Origin: Liolophura sinensis
Taxonomy: Eukaryota > Mollusca > Polyplacophora > Chitonida > Chitonidae
Assembly (NCBI RefSeq): GCF_032854445.1
Contig: NC_088299.1
Location: 15,367,608-15,431,607, forward strand
Length of the DNA stretch: 64,000 bases
Direction of reading: 5' to 3'
The notes beneath the pieces are model-generated. The model was not told the origin of the DNA, made no database searches, and saw nothing but the letters and a program-made list of their open reading frames with translations. Below, piece after piece: positions 1-10,357 of the stretch; positions within the stretch are counted from its first letter, which is position 1; each line of letters opens with the position of its first letter. A program made the position numbers and the translations under genes.

Positions 1-748
1 AAGGCAACCCTTAGTAGTAGTATAAAAACACCGAGAAACTCACGAGTTAACCCTAGCAATAGTATAAAAACGGATACGAATTTATAAGCTTACCTTAGCA
101 GTTGTATGAAAACGGACACGAATTCATAAGTTAACCTTAGTAGTAGTATAAAAACGGACAGAAATTCATAAGCTAACCCTTAACAGTAGTACAAAAACGG
201 ACAGGAATTCATAAGTCTAGGCTAACCCTAGCGGTAGTTTACCCCAGCAGTAGTTTAAAAACGGATAGGAATTCATAAGTCAACCCTTAGAAGTAATATA
301 AAAACGGACAGGAATTCGAAGGTAACTCTAGTAGTAGTATAAAAACGGACTTGAATCCGTAACGCAACCCTTAGTAGTAGTATAAAAACGGACAGGAATT
401 CGTAAGTTAACCCCAGCAGTAGTATAAAAACGGACAGGAATTCGTAAGTTAATCCCAGCAGCAGTATAAAAACGGACAGGAATTCGTAAGTTAACCCCAG
501 CAGTAGTATAAAAACGGACAGGAATTCGTAAGTTAACCCCAGCAGCAGTATAAAAACGGACAGGAATTCGTAAGTTAACCCCAGCAGTAGTATAAAAACG
601 GACAGGAATTCGTAAGTTAACCCCAGCAGTAGTATAAAAACGGACAGGAATTCGTAAGTTAACCCCAGCAGTAGTATAAAAATGGACAGGAATTCGTAAG
701 TCAACCCCAGCAGTAGTATAAAAACGGACAGGAATTCATATTAACCCA
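1..748. repeat. Minisatellite, 42-bp unit
   Basis: Tandem array with unit core GTATAAAAACGGACAGGAAT. The middle units (about 385-720) are nearly identical; the first 350 bases are more diverged. Because 42 is a multiple of three and the unit lacks stops in one minus-strand frame, it forms a 143-codon open frame (273-704) repeating a 14-residue motif that contains TYEFLSVFILLL. The array runs off the left edge of the window. I treat the frame as a by-product of the repeat, not as a gene. Confidence 0.95.
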
Positions 749-1049
749 ACAGGTTACACAAACACGTTGATTTTCCATACTGTTTTTCTAGCAAATTTAT
801 CTTTAACCTCAAAATTATATTCATGGATGCTAGCATGACCAACATTTTCTAAACTGTGGTTACTGCAGGTGAAGTCATAATATTTTGTCACCGTGGTAAC
901 GGTCACTGGGGAGGGAAGCAGTCAGTAGTAACAATGAGCAAATGTTTTCAATTTTATCCAAAACAGACAAAATTGGGACATATTTTAACTAGTTTGAAAA
1001 TAGCAGTGCAGACATTTATAGTGTATCAAGAACCTTAAATTTAAGAAAT

Positions 1050-1200
1050 TAAGAAATTCCTAAGTTAACCGTAATCGTAAAAAAAGAGAAAACAATTCGT
1101 ATGTTAGCCCTAGTGGTAGTATGGAAACAGAAAAAAAATTAGAACAACTTGAACAGTATAGTGCAAAACAGACAGGAAATTCATAGGTTAATGGAGCTGT
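1050..1200. repeat. Diverged outlying units of the 42-bp array
   Basis: Phrases such as AAGTTAACCGTAATCG and AACAGACAGGAAATTCATAGG match the 42-bp unit imperfectly, about 300 bases after the main array ends. The intervening 750-1050 is AT-rich with no feature seen. These are probably decayed edge copies. Confidence 0.6.
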
Positions 1201-1225
1201 TCACCACGGTGGTCACGCATGGACA

Positions 1226-2210
1226 TTGGCTGTTACTGCGACGGTCGTGTTCATTGGTGATGATGACTGTGTTGTTGGTAGGTATAACTCTAGTGTTAAT
1301 GGTCATGATGGTTATCACACCCGTGGATATAACTCTCATGTTTGTGGTAAATATGACTGCGATGTGTGTGGGTATAACTCTCGTGTTAATGGTGATGATG
1401 ATTGTCGGTATAACTCTCATGTTAATGGTGATGATGACTGATGTGGATGGGTGTAACTTTCGTGTCTATAGCGATGACGACTGATGTTGGTGTGTATAAC
1501 TCTCGTTTTAACGGTGATGATGACTGATGTTAATGGGTATAACTCTCGTGTTAATGGTGATGACGACTGCTGCTGAAGGGTATATTGATGAGTATAATAA
1601 TGTTGATTGGGTATAACTTTTGCGTCTATGGTGATGATGACTAATACTGATGGGTATAACTCGCTTGTTTATGGTGATGATGACCGATGTTGACGCGTAT
1701 AACTTTTGTGTCCATGGTGATGATGACCGATGTTGACGGGTATAACTTTTGTGTCCATGGTGATGATGACCGATGTTGACGGGTATAACTTTTGCGTCTG
1801 TGGTGATGATGACTGATGTGGATAGGTATAACTTTTGTGTCCATGGTGATGATGACCGATGTTGACGGGTATAACTTTTGCGTCTGTGGTGATGATGACT
1901 GATGTGGATAGATATAACTTTTGTGTCTATGGTGATGATGACTGATGTGGATAGGTATAACTTTTGTGTCCATGGTGATGATGACTGATGTTGATGGGTA
2001 TAACTGTCGTGTTAATGGTGATGATGACTAATACTGATGGGTATAACTCTCTTGTTTAATGTGATGATGACCCATGTTGATGGGTATAATTCTCTTGTCT
2101 ATCGTGGTGATGATTGATGTGGATCTGTATAATTGTCGTGTCTATGCTGATGATGACTGATGTTGATGGGTATAACGCTCGTGTCTATGGTGATATTCGT
2201 GGATATTCCC
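1226..2210. repeat. Minisatellite, 43-bp unit
   Basis: Units read GGGTATAACTTTTGTGTCC followed by ATGGTGATGATGACYGATGT; successive TATAAC anchors at 1741 and 1784 give a period of 43. The period is not a multiple of three, so a minus-strand frame through it (1641-1973) cycles through three different translations and repeats only every 43 residues (129 bp), with HHHH and IIT segments. Units around 1650-1980 are the most uniform. From 2210 to 2588 no further structure was seen. Confidence 0.93.
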
Positions 2211-2588
2211 ATTGTGATGTTCACTGATGACAGTGATAACCGTGGTGATCATCAGCAATGATGTTGACTTTGGCATCGATGACTTGATGTTAAGTGATGC
2301 GTAGTGATACACTATGAGGCATACATACCATAGTCATTGCTCATCCGTTCAAATGAAAAAAAAACAGCAAAAGCTGACTTGGAGAATTAAACACAATGGA
2401 ACTGTCTTTGAACTGTCTTTCGAGTCGAAAGTTGCAATTTTTTTAAAAATATGGATTGTCCTATTTTACATTCGACAAGTCGAGTTCGGCAAGTCGAGTT
2501 CGGCAAGACGATACAATTAACACATCGCGATGTGAGAACAAGGCTTTATGAAAACACACAATTGAATACGAGAAAAATGGCGTCTTAC

Positions 2589-2658
2589 CAGAGAGAATGA
2601 TGAAGAAATCGTCTGCGGTTTCATCTTGATGAATTATAATTTTGTTTGGAGGATATTC
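2589..2658 (-). CDS. Cyclic-nucleotide-binding-domain protein, internal exon (start of second cNMP domain)
   Basis: A 70-nt exon bounded by acceptor TATTTCCAG and donor G|GTAAGA on the minus strand. It encodes EYPPNKIIIHQDETADDF followed by FIILSG, which is the opening beta-strand block of a cyclic-nucleotide-binding fold (the family pattern is a Y/F-P-P start, an IIxQGD-like turn and a FYII-L-G strand). It starts in phase 0, matching the complete codon that ends the upstream exon at 3667, and ends in phase 1. The continuation of the domain should lie at lower coordinates; I did not find it before the minisatellites, so it may be outside the window. The fold assignment is strong; the exact family (CNBD2-like) is inference. 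Confidence 0.82.
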
Positions 2659-3084
2659 CTGGAAATACAAGTATACATGGATTTGTTATTACAGGGATTT
2701 CCCGAAGAATTTGTGACATGGCATGGGGGAATTAAGATATGGAATATCAAAATCATATGGATTTGAATTCAGCACGTGCTCGTTTTTCAACAAGGGAAGC
2801 ATTTCAGGTTCTTGGCAAGTAATGTTGTCTAAACATGATTTTGGCCATGAGACGCTATTGTATCCATTACCTCAATGTAACCTGATGTTATTAATAAGAC
2901 GATCCATTCGCATAGTTGTATCTTAACAATTTTGCTTGTATATACCCTTGTATCTATTATCTGCAAGATAAACTTCATCAGGGCAGGGGTGGCGTACCCT
3001 TGTATACGGTTTTATATTTATATAGTGTGCATTTATTTTTTTTTTGATTGGTGTTTTAAGCAGAAGAATATTTCAACTTATGTG

Positions 3085-3150
3085 ACCGAGGCCAGCACTG
3101 TGGTAGGAGGAAAACCACGGCCATCCACAGATTGCTGCAAAGCATTTCCA
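3085..3150 (-). mobile_element. SINE-A fragment
   Basis: CAGCACTGTGGTAGGAGGAA and the following CCACGGCCATCCACAG match the minus-strand body of the SINE-A family seen at 31814-31954. It sits in the intron between two exons of the cNMP-domain gene. The flanking 2660-3084 and 3151-3666 show no other feature. Confidence 0.6.
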
Positions 3151-3666
3151 TGTACGACAAAAGAGGAAGTCAACATGACCTAGACTTGGACGCACAGCGA
3201 TCACAGTGGTAAGAGGCTCATGAGTCATTCTGTTGGGCTAACGCGCTAATCATTTGACCACGGGTGCTCCTAGCCTGCAATTTAGTGCAGGTTCATGTTT
3301 ATTTAATATATATACAAAATATATATTTATTCTATGGTGATTTATTGGGACGACTTTTTGGTTTACCTTCGAGGTTGGCTGGCGCCTAAATACGGCTACC
3401 ATAGAGGAATACCACCTTTCATATTTATATGGTATCCGTAGTTATGACTTGAAAAGTGGCATCATCCATATATATACTCCAACAAGAGCTATACAATAAC
3501 ATATCATTCTAACGTCATTGCGATTATTAACGCTAAACACACTAACAAAAAATATAGTTTACCAAAATTTCTTATGTGTGCAAGTGTTATGATGAGGGCA
3601 CAGTTCGGCATGCAGCTGCATGCAGTGATAAGGAATAGGATCGCCACGCTAGGTGTCAGCACCCAC

Positions 3667-4438
3667 CTGTTTCAGGAGTTTGGGTAGCACTTTCTCTTTG
3701 CCATCCTGGGGCATCAAAGACAAGACGCTCGGTCCGCTTGCCAGGTATTTCCTTTTTTCTTGTGCTTCTTTTGTGAGAATCCGCTCAATGGTTTGGTGGA
3801 AACTGGTTCTGTCTATTCGAAGGAATTCACAGGCTTCTTTGGTGTATATGGTAGCAGGAGGAGCGAGATCTTCCCTCCAGCCCTCGGGGGAGACCAAGCC
3901 GAGGTACTCCCCGGACCCGTGATTGTAAATGATATTCGGCTGGTACATATTCTTAGACTCTGTCACGCTGATCCCATACGTCACTTCCACTGCGCCGTGG
4001 ACGATGTAATAGCAGGAAATATTCTCTTCGTGTGTTTTCTTTGTAATGTATTCCCAAGGGGCATAACTCTCGTACGTCACAACCTGACTGAGACAGTCTT
4101 TTATGTAGTCTTTTCCTTTGTGAATTAACTTCAGTCCTTCAACCACAGCCCGCATCGCCAGTAGTTCGGACTTTGGCATAATGGACGAATCCTTGGTTAT
4201 GTTTCTACTTTCGTTTTTGCGCATGATCCTTCTTGCTTCCGGTGTGAGGACGACTGTACCTTGTGAGGCAAACAGCCTCTTGTTAAAGACCGGAGGGAGG
4301 TCGTCTTCACTCTGTGAGTCCAGCGACACCGCACGGGGGAGCCGGCTGGCCGCCAGACGATCCTGCTGCCGATATTTCAGGGTGTCTTCATAAAACTTTT
4401 GGGTTTCAGTTGCCTCCCTCACCACTTTCTTCATTCTC
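3667..4438 (-). CDS. Cyclic-nucleotide-binding-domain protein (CNBD2-like), long internal exon
   Basis: A 772-nt exon: acceptor TTTAACAG at the high end, donor CAG|GTGGGT at the low end, one split-codon nucleotide plus 257 codons. It begins RMKKVVREATETQKF, has a basic and acidic linker, and ends in a cyclic-nucleotide-binding domain: YYIVHGAVEVTYG (beta roll), GSGEYLGLVSPEG (position of the phosphate-binding cassette), APPATIYTKEACEFLRI and a closing helix around TSFHQTIERIL. Its first nucleotide completes the codon left open by the exon at 5880. In canonical cAMP/cGMP binders the cassette ends with Arg before the T; here that place is Pro (PPAT), so nucleotide binding is doubtful. Such proteins are known mainly from testis and cilia; a role here is not shown. 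An open frame continues past both splice sites, so the borders are predictions. Confidence 0.82.
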
Positions 4439-5079
4439 CTGTTAAACCAATTAACTTGTATTATAAAACTTCCTGATCCGTCAGATATCGGCATCTAACT
4501 GGCGTTGTAAAATTCGACTTGTCCTCAATGGGTAACATTCGATAAATATGGCAGTACCATTGTGTTTTTATTTTTGACTTTTAAAGAACTTACAAATGAC
4601 CGATTGATTGATTTTTCATTCATCAGTATGCCATACAGAGTTGTAGCGGTACAGAACAAAGCTCCACAGAACTTGCCCTATCCCACCATGGTTACAAAAT
4701 TAATACTGATGATGGCTGAAGGCGAATTATATCACGCACATATGACATATTATTTGGAAAAAAAAAACGAAACAAAACAAGGTACATGGGAATTTTTGTT
4801 GGTGACCAAAAATGTGACTAGCAGACACTTCAGGTATTTTGGCAGGTAAACACTCTAGCCGTTATCGTGCGTAGTGGTTTCCTCATTGTGAGATCGATAA
4901 AAGCTATGTAGGGTAAAAAGGGCGCAGATAAACTTTTTGGTACTTTGTATAATGTTTGTTTAAGGCGTAAGGGTGTCACGGAAGTCTACCAAGATAACTC
5001 AGAGTTATGTACGTACTTTGGTGCATGTGATAGGCCTACAATCAAAGCACAAATTTCATTACCGGGATCGACAATTTCT
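4439..5079. other. Intron of the cNMP-domain gene, no feature seen
   Basis: AT-rich sequence with stops in all frames apart from short chance ORFs. Nothing recognisable. Confidence 0.4.
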
Positions 5080-5440
5080 ATACTACCATGGTACACGATC
5101 TGAATACTGGTTTAAGTCATTTGCCCAGAACATTCCTTCGTCTTTCTAACATCATTTATTGTTTCTCTGCGCATGATTTCGTCCTAATTTCATACTTCAT
5201 ATACTTTCTTAGTTCTTGGTGGCTTGCGTTAAATGTCGTTTCGGAACTGACCTTGTGATGATTGACCTGGAACCATATTGGTTGACGGCTTGTGTACAAA
5301 TGTCTCTTTCGACGCATAGATCCGTTAATAAAAGAGCCTATGTCGCTGATGTGGATACCACGATTGCCAGATTGATCCCGGATATCATCACAGAGAATGT
5401 CAACATAACCCTGATAGTGTGCCCCTAGCTCTGGCACACC
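5080..5440. repeat. R1 interspersed repeat copy
   Basis: Shares blocks with 41020-41300, 42080-42450 and, inverted, with 46720-47400 and 48330-48540. The blocks are a TGAATACTGGTTTAAGTCA-like start, TTTCGTCCTAATTTCATAC, TTGACCTGGAACC and GACGCATAGATCCGTTA. It lies in the intron between the exons at 5880 and 4438. The chance minus-strand frame inside it is not a gene. No terminal repeats or coding capacity were found, so the class of this repeat is unknown. Confidence 0.7.
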
Positions 5441-5879
5441 TTGATGCGATACCTCGAAGTAACTTTTCTTATGCCGTTCCTATAACATTATCGCATTGTA
5501 CAGTAGGCTGGGTCATATAATGCCACCGAGTTTCAATTAACGATTTATAGCTTTATTGGCTTTAATGAAAGTGGACTGATCGAGTAGGCTTAATTTATTT
5601 TGGTATGTTTCATACTCTGATAACAGAACTACTTGTGTACTCATGCATATATACATAGACAAATTTAAACAAAATTGACAATAACACATATAGTTCCAAG
5701 AGCAGTGGCTAAACAGCAGTGCGTTTCATAACACTCAACGTTTCTTCCGTGCAGTTTAATACAAAACAACAACAACATCAACGTTGGCTAAGCCTGTACA
5801 TGTACATGACTAGCCCCACACTGGGCACATCCACGAGAGCACTGTTATATAAAAACATATTTTTAACGACTATACTCAC

Positions 5880-6109
5880 GGGGCGACGTTCTTAAAACTT
5901 TTTGAATCTTGATCATTGCTTTTCTCCATTCCACATTCTGACAGGTCTAGTGGTATTTTGTCCGATACGCATTTTCTTCGTCCATAGTTATATGTAGGCA
6001 TTTTTGGCGTGTCCACCATAGTCTCGCCTATGTTTCTGTCTTGCGGCTGTTTGTAAGCACACATGAGTGAAATCCCTGGAATGCTAGCTCTCAAGTCGCA
6101 GACCTGTGT
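5880..6109 (-). CDS. Cyclic-nucleotide-binding-domain protein, upstream exon
   Basis: A 230-nt exon: acceptor TTGTAACAG, donor CCCC|GTGAGT. It encodes TQVCDLRASIPGISLM, then a hydrophilic stretch ending SKSFKNVAP. An in-frame TAA lies two codons before the first codon, so translation must enter by splicing there. It ends with two nucleotides of a codon, completed by the single nucleotide that begins the exon at 4438 (CC+G). Phase agreement on both introns is the main reason to link the three exons. No domain is recognisable in this segment. The start codon and earlier exons were not found up to about 9.5 kb. Confidence 0.6.
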
Positions 6110-6446
6110 CTGTTACAAGGTAAACAGCTTTACGGTGACGGATAATCTCTACAGGTACATGTAGCTAAGAGCCATAATCCAACTCAGAGGTACGACAAAA
6201 ATAGGGTACACCACCACACGTATTAGAGATAAGGTCAAGGTATACATGCCTGAAGATAAGCCTCCTTTTCAGCAAACCACAAATACATGTACAGTCTGTC
6301 GTTTCATTCTTTAACGAAGAAAAACACAAATAACTTTACAGCGTAGGAATGACATTCCTCTTCAACTACACACAAGAATATAAACGGCTGATTCTGAAAC
6401 GATACATGTCGACTGAGTTACATTCGTTCTGTTAGACAACCTTCGG

Positions 6447-6708
6447 CCACTTTCACAAAACTTCGTAAGTCGTGTGTCACTTTCACAAATCAAGTTTTGG
6501 TAAATTTTCTCATAAAGTACGTCGCCTTATGGCAATATAACCCGGACAACGTCTTTTACGATAAAAGTTACGAGAAAATTGACTTACGAAGTCTTGTGAA
6601 AGTGGTCCCATATTTCTCGTAATTTTTTTCGTAAAAGACGCTGGCGATGTCATTTACAAGAACAGTTACGAAAAATTGATTTTCGAAGATTTGTGAAAGA
6701 GGACCCTT
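6447..6708. mobile_element. Foldback (MITE-like) elements, two adjoining
   Basis: CCACTTTCACAAAACTTCGT (6447) is the inverted complement of ACGAAGTCTTGTGAAAGTGG (to 6606). A second, related arm ends in ACGAAAAATTGATTTTCGA and TTTGTGAAAGAGGACCC at about 6705. There is no coding capacity. The arms form long imperfect hairpins, as expected for non-autonomous DNA transposons. Confidence 0.7.
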
Positions 6709-6709
6709 G

Positions 6710-7239
6710 TTTGGATAACGTCAGGGCCGCATATAACATGGCCATGTAACGGCTGTACGCGTTGTGTAAAATGAGGTCATTTGGAAATGGATTATGGGTA
6801 ATCATGCAAAATTAAGTCATTGAAAGTGTTCGATGTGAGCATGATCCGCAGTATGCTTGATCAAAAGCCTGATTTTACCCACAGCGAGAGAGATCATTAT
6901 GACAAAAAACATTTTAAAGAAGAAACAATTTCAAATCTAACATTTACATTTTTACCGTACTCTATAAGGCAAACTTATTTATTTTTACCGATCCCTTTCA
7001 AAATGTAAAGTGTGTTGGCTTAAGTGGTCCCAGTTATGCCAACACTATGTTGTGACCTCGTTATATGAAAAGTTACTAAAGGGTCCTTAGGATTAAAACC
7101 TTGCGGTATACTGGACCAGAATAGGTAGACTGTATACATATATATCTAGATAAATAGATTCCACAGAGTGCTTTTCGACTTTAGTCAAAATCTAAAACCT
7201 TCACCTAATACGTGTCTCAAAATATAATTAAAAACTAAC
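6710..7239. other. Intergenic, no feature seen
   Basis: AT-rich, short chance ORFs only. Confidence 0.4.
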
Positions 7240-7375
7240 AGCGTGGAAAGTAAAACCAGGACAGCGACGAGAGAGTGATAGCTGATAAATAATCCCACGT
7301 AACCGGTGAAATACGGCCTCTTGTCAATTTACCTCAGTTAGGGTTTTATTCTAACTGTTCATGCAAATGCTTAAA
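7240..7375 (-). repeat. Repeat family F copy
   Basis: ACCGGTGAAATACGGCCTCT, TGTCAATTTACCTCAG and GTTTTATTCTAACTGTTCA are the inverted complement of blocks at 50290-50370 and 50690-50750. Only part of the family unit is present. Confidence 0.65.
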
Positions 7376-9519
7376 CAGCAGCAAAGTGCAATCCCTTAGT
7401 ATCATGGGTTAAGGAGATCTAGGGAAAAGAAATTCAGTGATGTTAACTGCAATTTATTTGGTCAATAATTGCTCAAAATGCTGCATTGTCATCTTATTTA
7501 ACATACGATCACATTAAAGCAACGCAAAAAGACCAAGCCTCGGGGATGTTTAGTTCACCAGCAGAATCCTAATTTATGAAGGAACACATTATAACAAAAG
7601 ATTTACAGCACAGAGAGTAAAACATAACACTTTTTATGTGTTTCCGACTCATGTGGTCTAAAAATAAGTGTACATATTTAAACATTTCATCTTTTTACTT
7701 AAGTCAAAACTGGATGTGTGGAATCAGTGGCAGTAGTTAATCTGTTTGTGGAATCTATCAGTAGCAGAGACCCTTCAAGTGATGTCCTACACATGGGTTA
7801 ATCTGTAACTAACTCTACCCTTAATCCACACCACTCAGTTTCACCAAACTTCCCAAGTGATTTTGCTTGAACTAAAAGTCGTTTGCTTAAGTAACATCTT
7901 AGGATGTATGAGTAACATGTGTAGCGCTTGGTTTGATGCTGTTTCGAGAAATACTCCATTTTAGACTTTAACAAAAACTACAGACAAGCACTTTATTGGA
8001 TTTAGTACATATAAGTTCCGTGAAGCCGGACCCCAATCTCCGAAGTTTACCCTCTAGCAATGCACATCTTAAGTTTTACACTGATCAACAAATTTTACTT
8101 TTAGGTGAACAATTTAAACCCAGCGAGCAAATTTAGAAGCTACACTGGAAAAAAAAAGATGTTTAACATTTACGCGTATGATAGACATCTCTTTGGAGCA
8201 GATAATAAACGCGATAAAATGCTCAGTTGTAACATACTTAAACATGTTTATCAAACAACTGGTAATAAGACAGCTTTGCAATGTTGATCATATACACTGG
8301 GAACTTTTAATCACTCCATTTAATAAACACAACCCATTCAGTTTACTACATTAATGATAACATTCATCAAATAAATATATATACATGTAGGTATTTAAAA
8401 AATCCTGCATGTTTTTCTTATAAAATAAATCCATGTATTTATGAAACAAATTTAAAACAAATTTATCTAAGAAATATAGGTTAACAGCTGTTATAGTATA
8501 GAAATTTATAAATTTTTCCAGACCTGCATAAACCTGGACAGGGATTTCTAAGTTTCCCCGCTCTCGCCGTTCGCGGATTTCTACGAAAACTGATTGCCTC
8601 CATGCACTTATAATACTGACCAGCTTTTCATAGTTGTAAAACGTTTTCAGAATGGCATTGAAAAGCAACCAAACAAATAGATAAATGTTTATCTTCATAT
8701 GCAATTATTTTCAAAGTTCACCAGTCATGTTGAAATTACCCCAATGTTGTTCTTTCCACTTCTTCACCTTTCTATCTAAAGGTGACCTTCAATGCTATGA
8801 TTTCAAAATCACTCTCCTCATGGCGCCTTTTCGCCTAATCCATGCTGTCTACCAACAAATCTTACAGTGAAAAATTTTCCTAAGGCCTTTTTAGGTTAAG
8901 TCGTATCTGCTTTGACCTTTTTAATCAGCGATAAAGTATACCATTAATACTTCCCCGTCTCCTCCGAGAGTAGAGCGCTGTGTGACTACCGCCGGGCAGG
9001 GATGGTCTAACAAATATTGGCGGACGGATTAGGTGTCCCGACGACTGTGTGTACAATCTGCCCTCCAACTATCGAAAATATAATAGAGCGCAGAGAAAAA
9101 CTATATTGCATACATGTACGCCCGGGCCGCTAGTAGCGAGGATATTTACCCTAACAAGGATAATGTCCTGTTGGTTTAGTCTTGACGGCTGCCACACAAG
9201 GCCCGCCTGATAGGTGCTGCATTATTTCATCGGCATAAAAAAACACACAACCTGACCTGAGTTGTTTGCCCTTGTATTCTGACAACCAAATAGTACTTAA
9301 ACTATGTAAATTGTTTTGTTTCTGAACTGCAGGAAACCAAGTTTCACTGACCTGAAACTTTATCATACATTTATTCAACAGATTTGACTATTGGCCCTTG
9401 ATTGATGAGACTACATTATGTTAAATACGTCTACTGCTGTCAGTTTTAAAATCAAATGACAGCGGTTGAATATCCTTATCAGTTTGAGCACAGACTTGTA
9501 TATGGATACGATTAAGTAT
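7376..9519. other. Intergenic, no supported gene
   Basis: A 117-codon minus-strand frame (8351-8704) is A/T-driven (long Tyr, Phe and Asn runs) and unrecognised. A short charged stretch inside it, EIRERRERGNLEIPVQ, is flanked by an AG and a GT and could be an exon, but nothing supports it. Confidence 0.35.
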
Positions 9520-10085
9520 TAGAATGGTGTGTTTAGTATAAGGCATCTATGTTTAGTATGCATCCATATGGTTACGTTTCTAAAACAGCTTCCAACTTTA
9601 GCACTGGATTGCTGGGTTTTGAATACATCATATGCTTGTATTTTGACAGCGGCCAGAAGTATGGTGGGAGGACACGGGGCAGAGCCCGGAGAAAGCCCAG
9701 CATCTAGTTTTAGCATAGACTGGTTCAGATTGAACAAAATACCAACTTTTTCGCAACAACCATTGCGTTTTGAAAACAGCGTTCAGTTTTATAGCATAAA
9801 CAGCTTCGTGGTGAATACAGCATCTGGTTTTGACATAGACGGGTGAGTTTTGATTACAGCGTACGATTTTACCATAGACAGGCACATGTATTTGTTGAAT
9901 GCATCTTCGGTTGTAGCTGTGACCCTTATGCGTTGAATACGGTTCCCAGTTTTAATATGGACAGATACAAGTTAAGAATATAGCATCTAGTTTACATGTT
10001 ACAGACAACATTAGTTCAGAATAATTATTTTAACATGGACAGATACGTGTTGAACGCAGCATCTAGCTTTAGCATGCACCATGCA
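9520..10085. repeat. Decayed minisatellite, about 41-bp unit
   Basis: The phrase GCATCTAGTTTTAGCATAGA and variants recur near 9700, 9779, 9820, 9861, 9943 and 10062, at about 41 bp or multiples. Units are much more diverged than in the other arrays, so this is an old array. A SINE-A fragment interrupts it near 9645-9702. Confidence 0.7.
9643..9702 (-). mobile_element. SINE-A fragment
   Basis: GACAGCGGCCAGAAGTATGG then GGGCAGAGCCCGGAGAAAG: the conserved centre of the SINE-A family in inverted orientation, lacking both ends. Confidence 0.7.
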
Positions 10086-10230
10086 ATACCTGCTGAATAA
10101 AGTTTGTTGTTTCAGTAAGGACATGACTAGTTAAGTTTGATTGTGGCACCGTCGCAAGTGTATGTAATTATGGAGGTACCCGTATTGCATATATTTATTT
10201 ATTCTTTTCTTTAATTATTTGGTCTTCTAT

Positions 10231-10357
10231 GGGATGGTCATGGGTTTATCCTGGGCTCTGCCCAATATCCTCCCACCATAATGCTGGCCGCTGTCGAACA
10301 AGGGAAATATTCTTGAGTACGGCGTAAAACACCAATCAAATAAATAAATAAATAAAT
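10231..10357 (+). mobile_element. SINE-A copy
   Basis: Runs from GGTCATGGGTTTATCCTGGG through CCCACCATAATGCTGGCCGC to GAGTACGGCGTAAAACACC and an (AAAT)n tail. At least a dozen copies share this 3' module in the window. No clear tRNA-like head is visible, so I call it SINE-like. Confidence 0.85.

Noticed and set aside
1181-1973. His-rich ORFs that could suggest metal-binding proteins
   Set aside because: Produced by the 43-bp minisatellite, whose period shifts the frame each unit.
8351-8704. 117-codon minus-strand ORF
   Set aside because: AT-rich composition explains the lack of stops; the sequence is not family-like.
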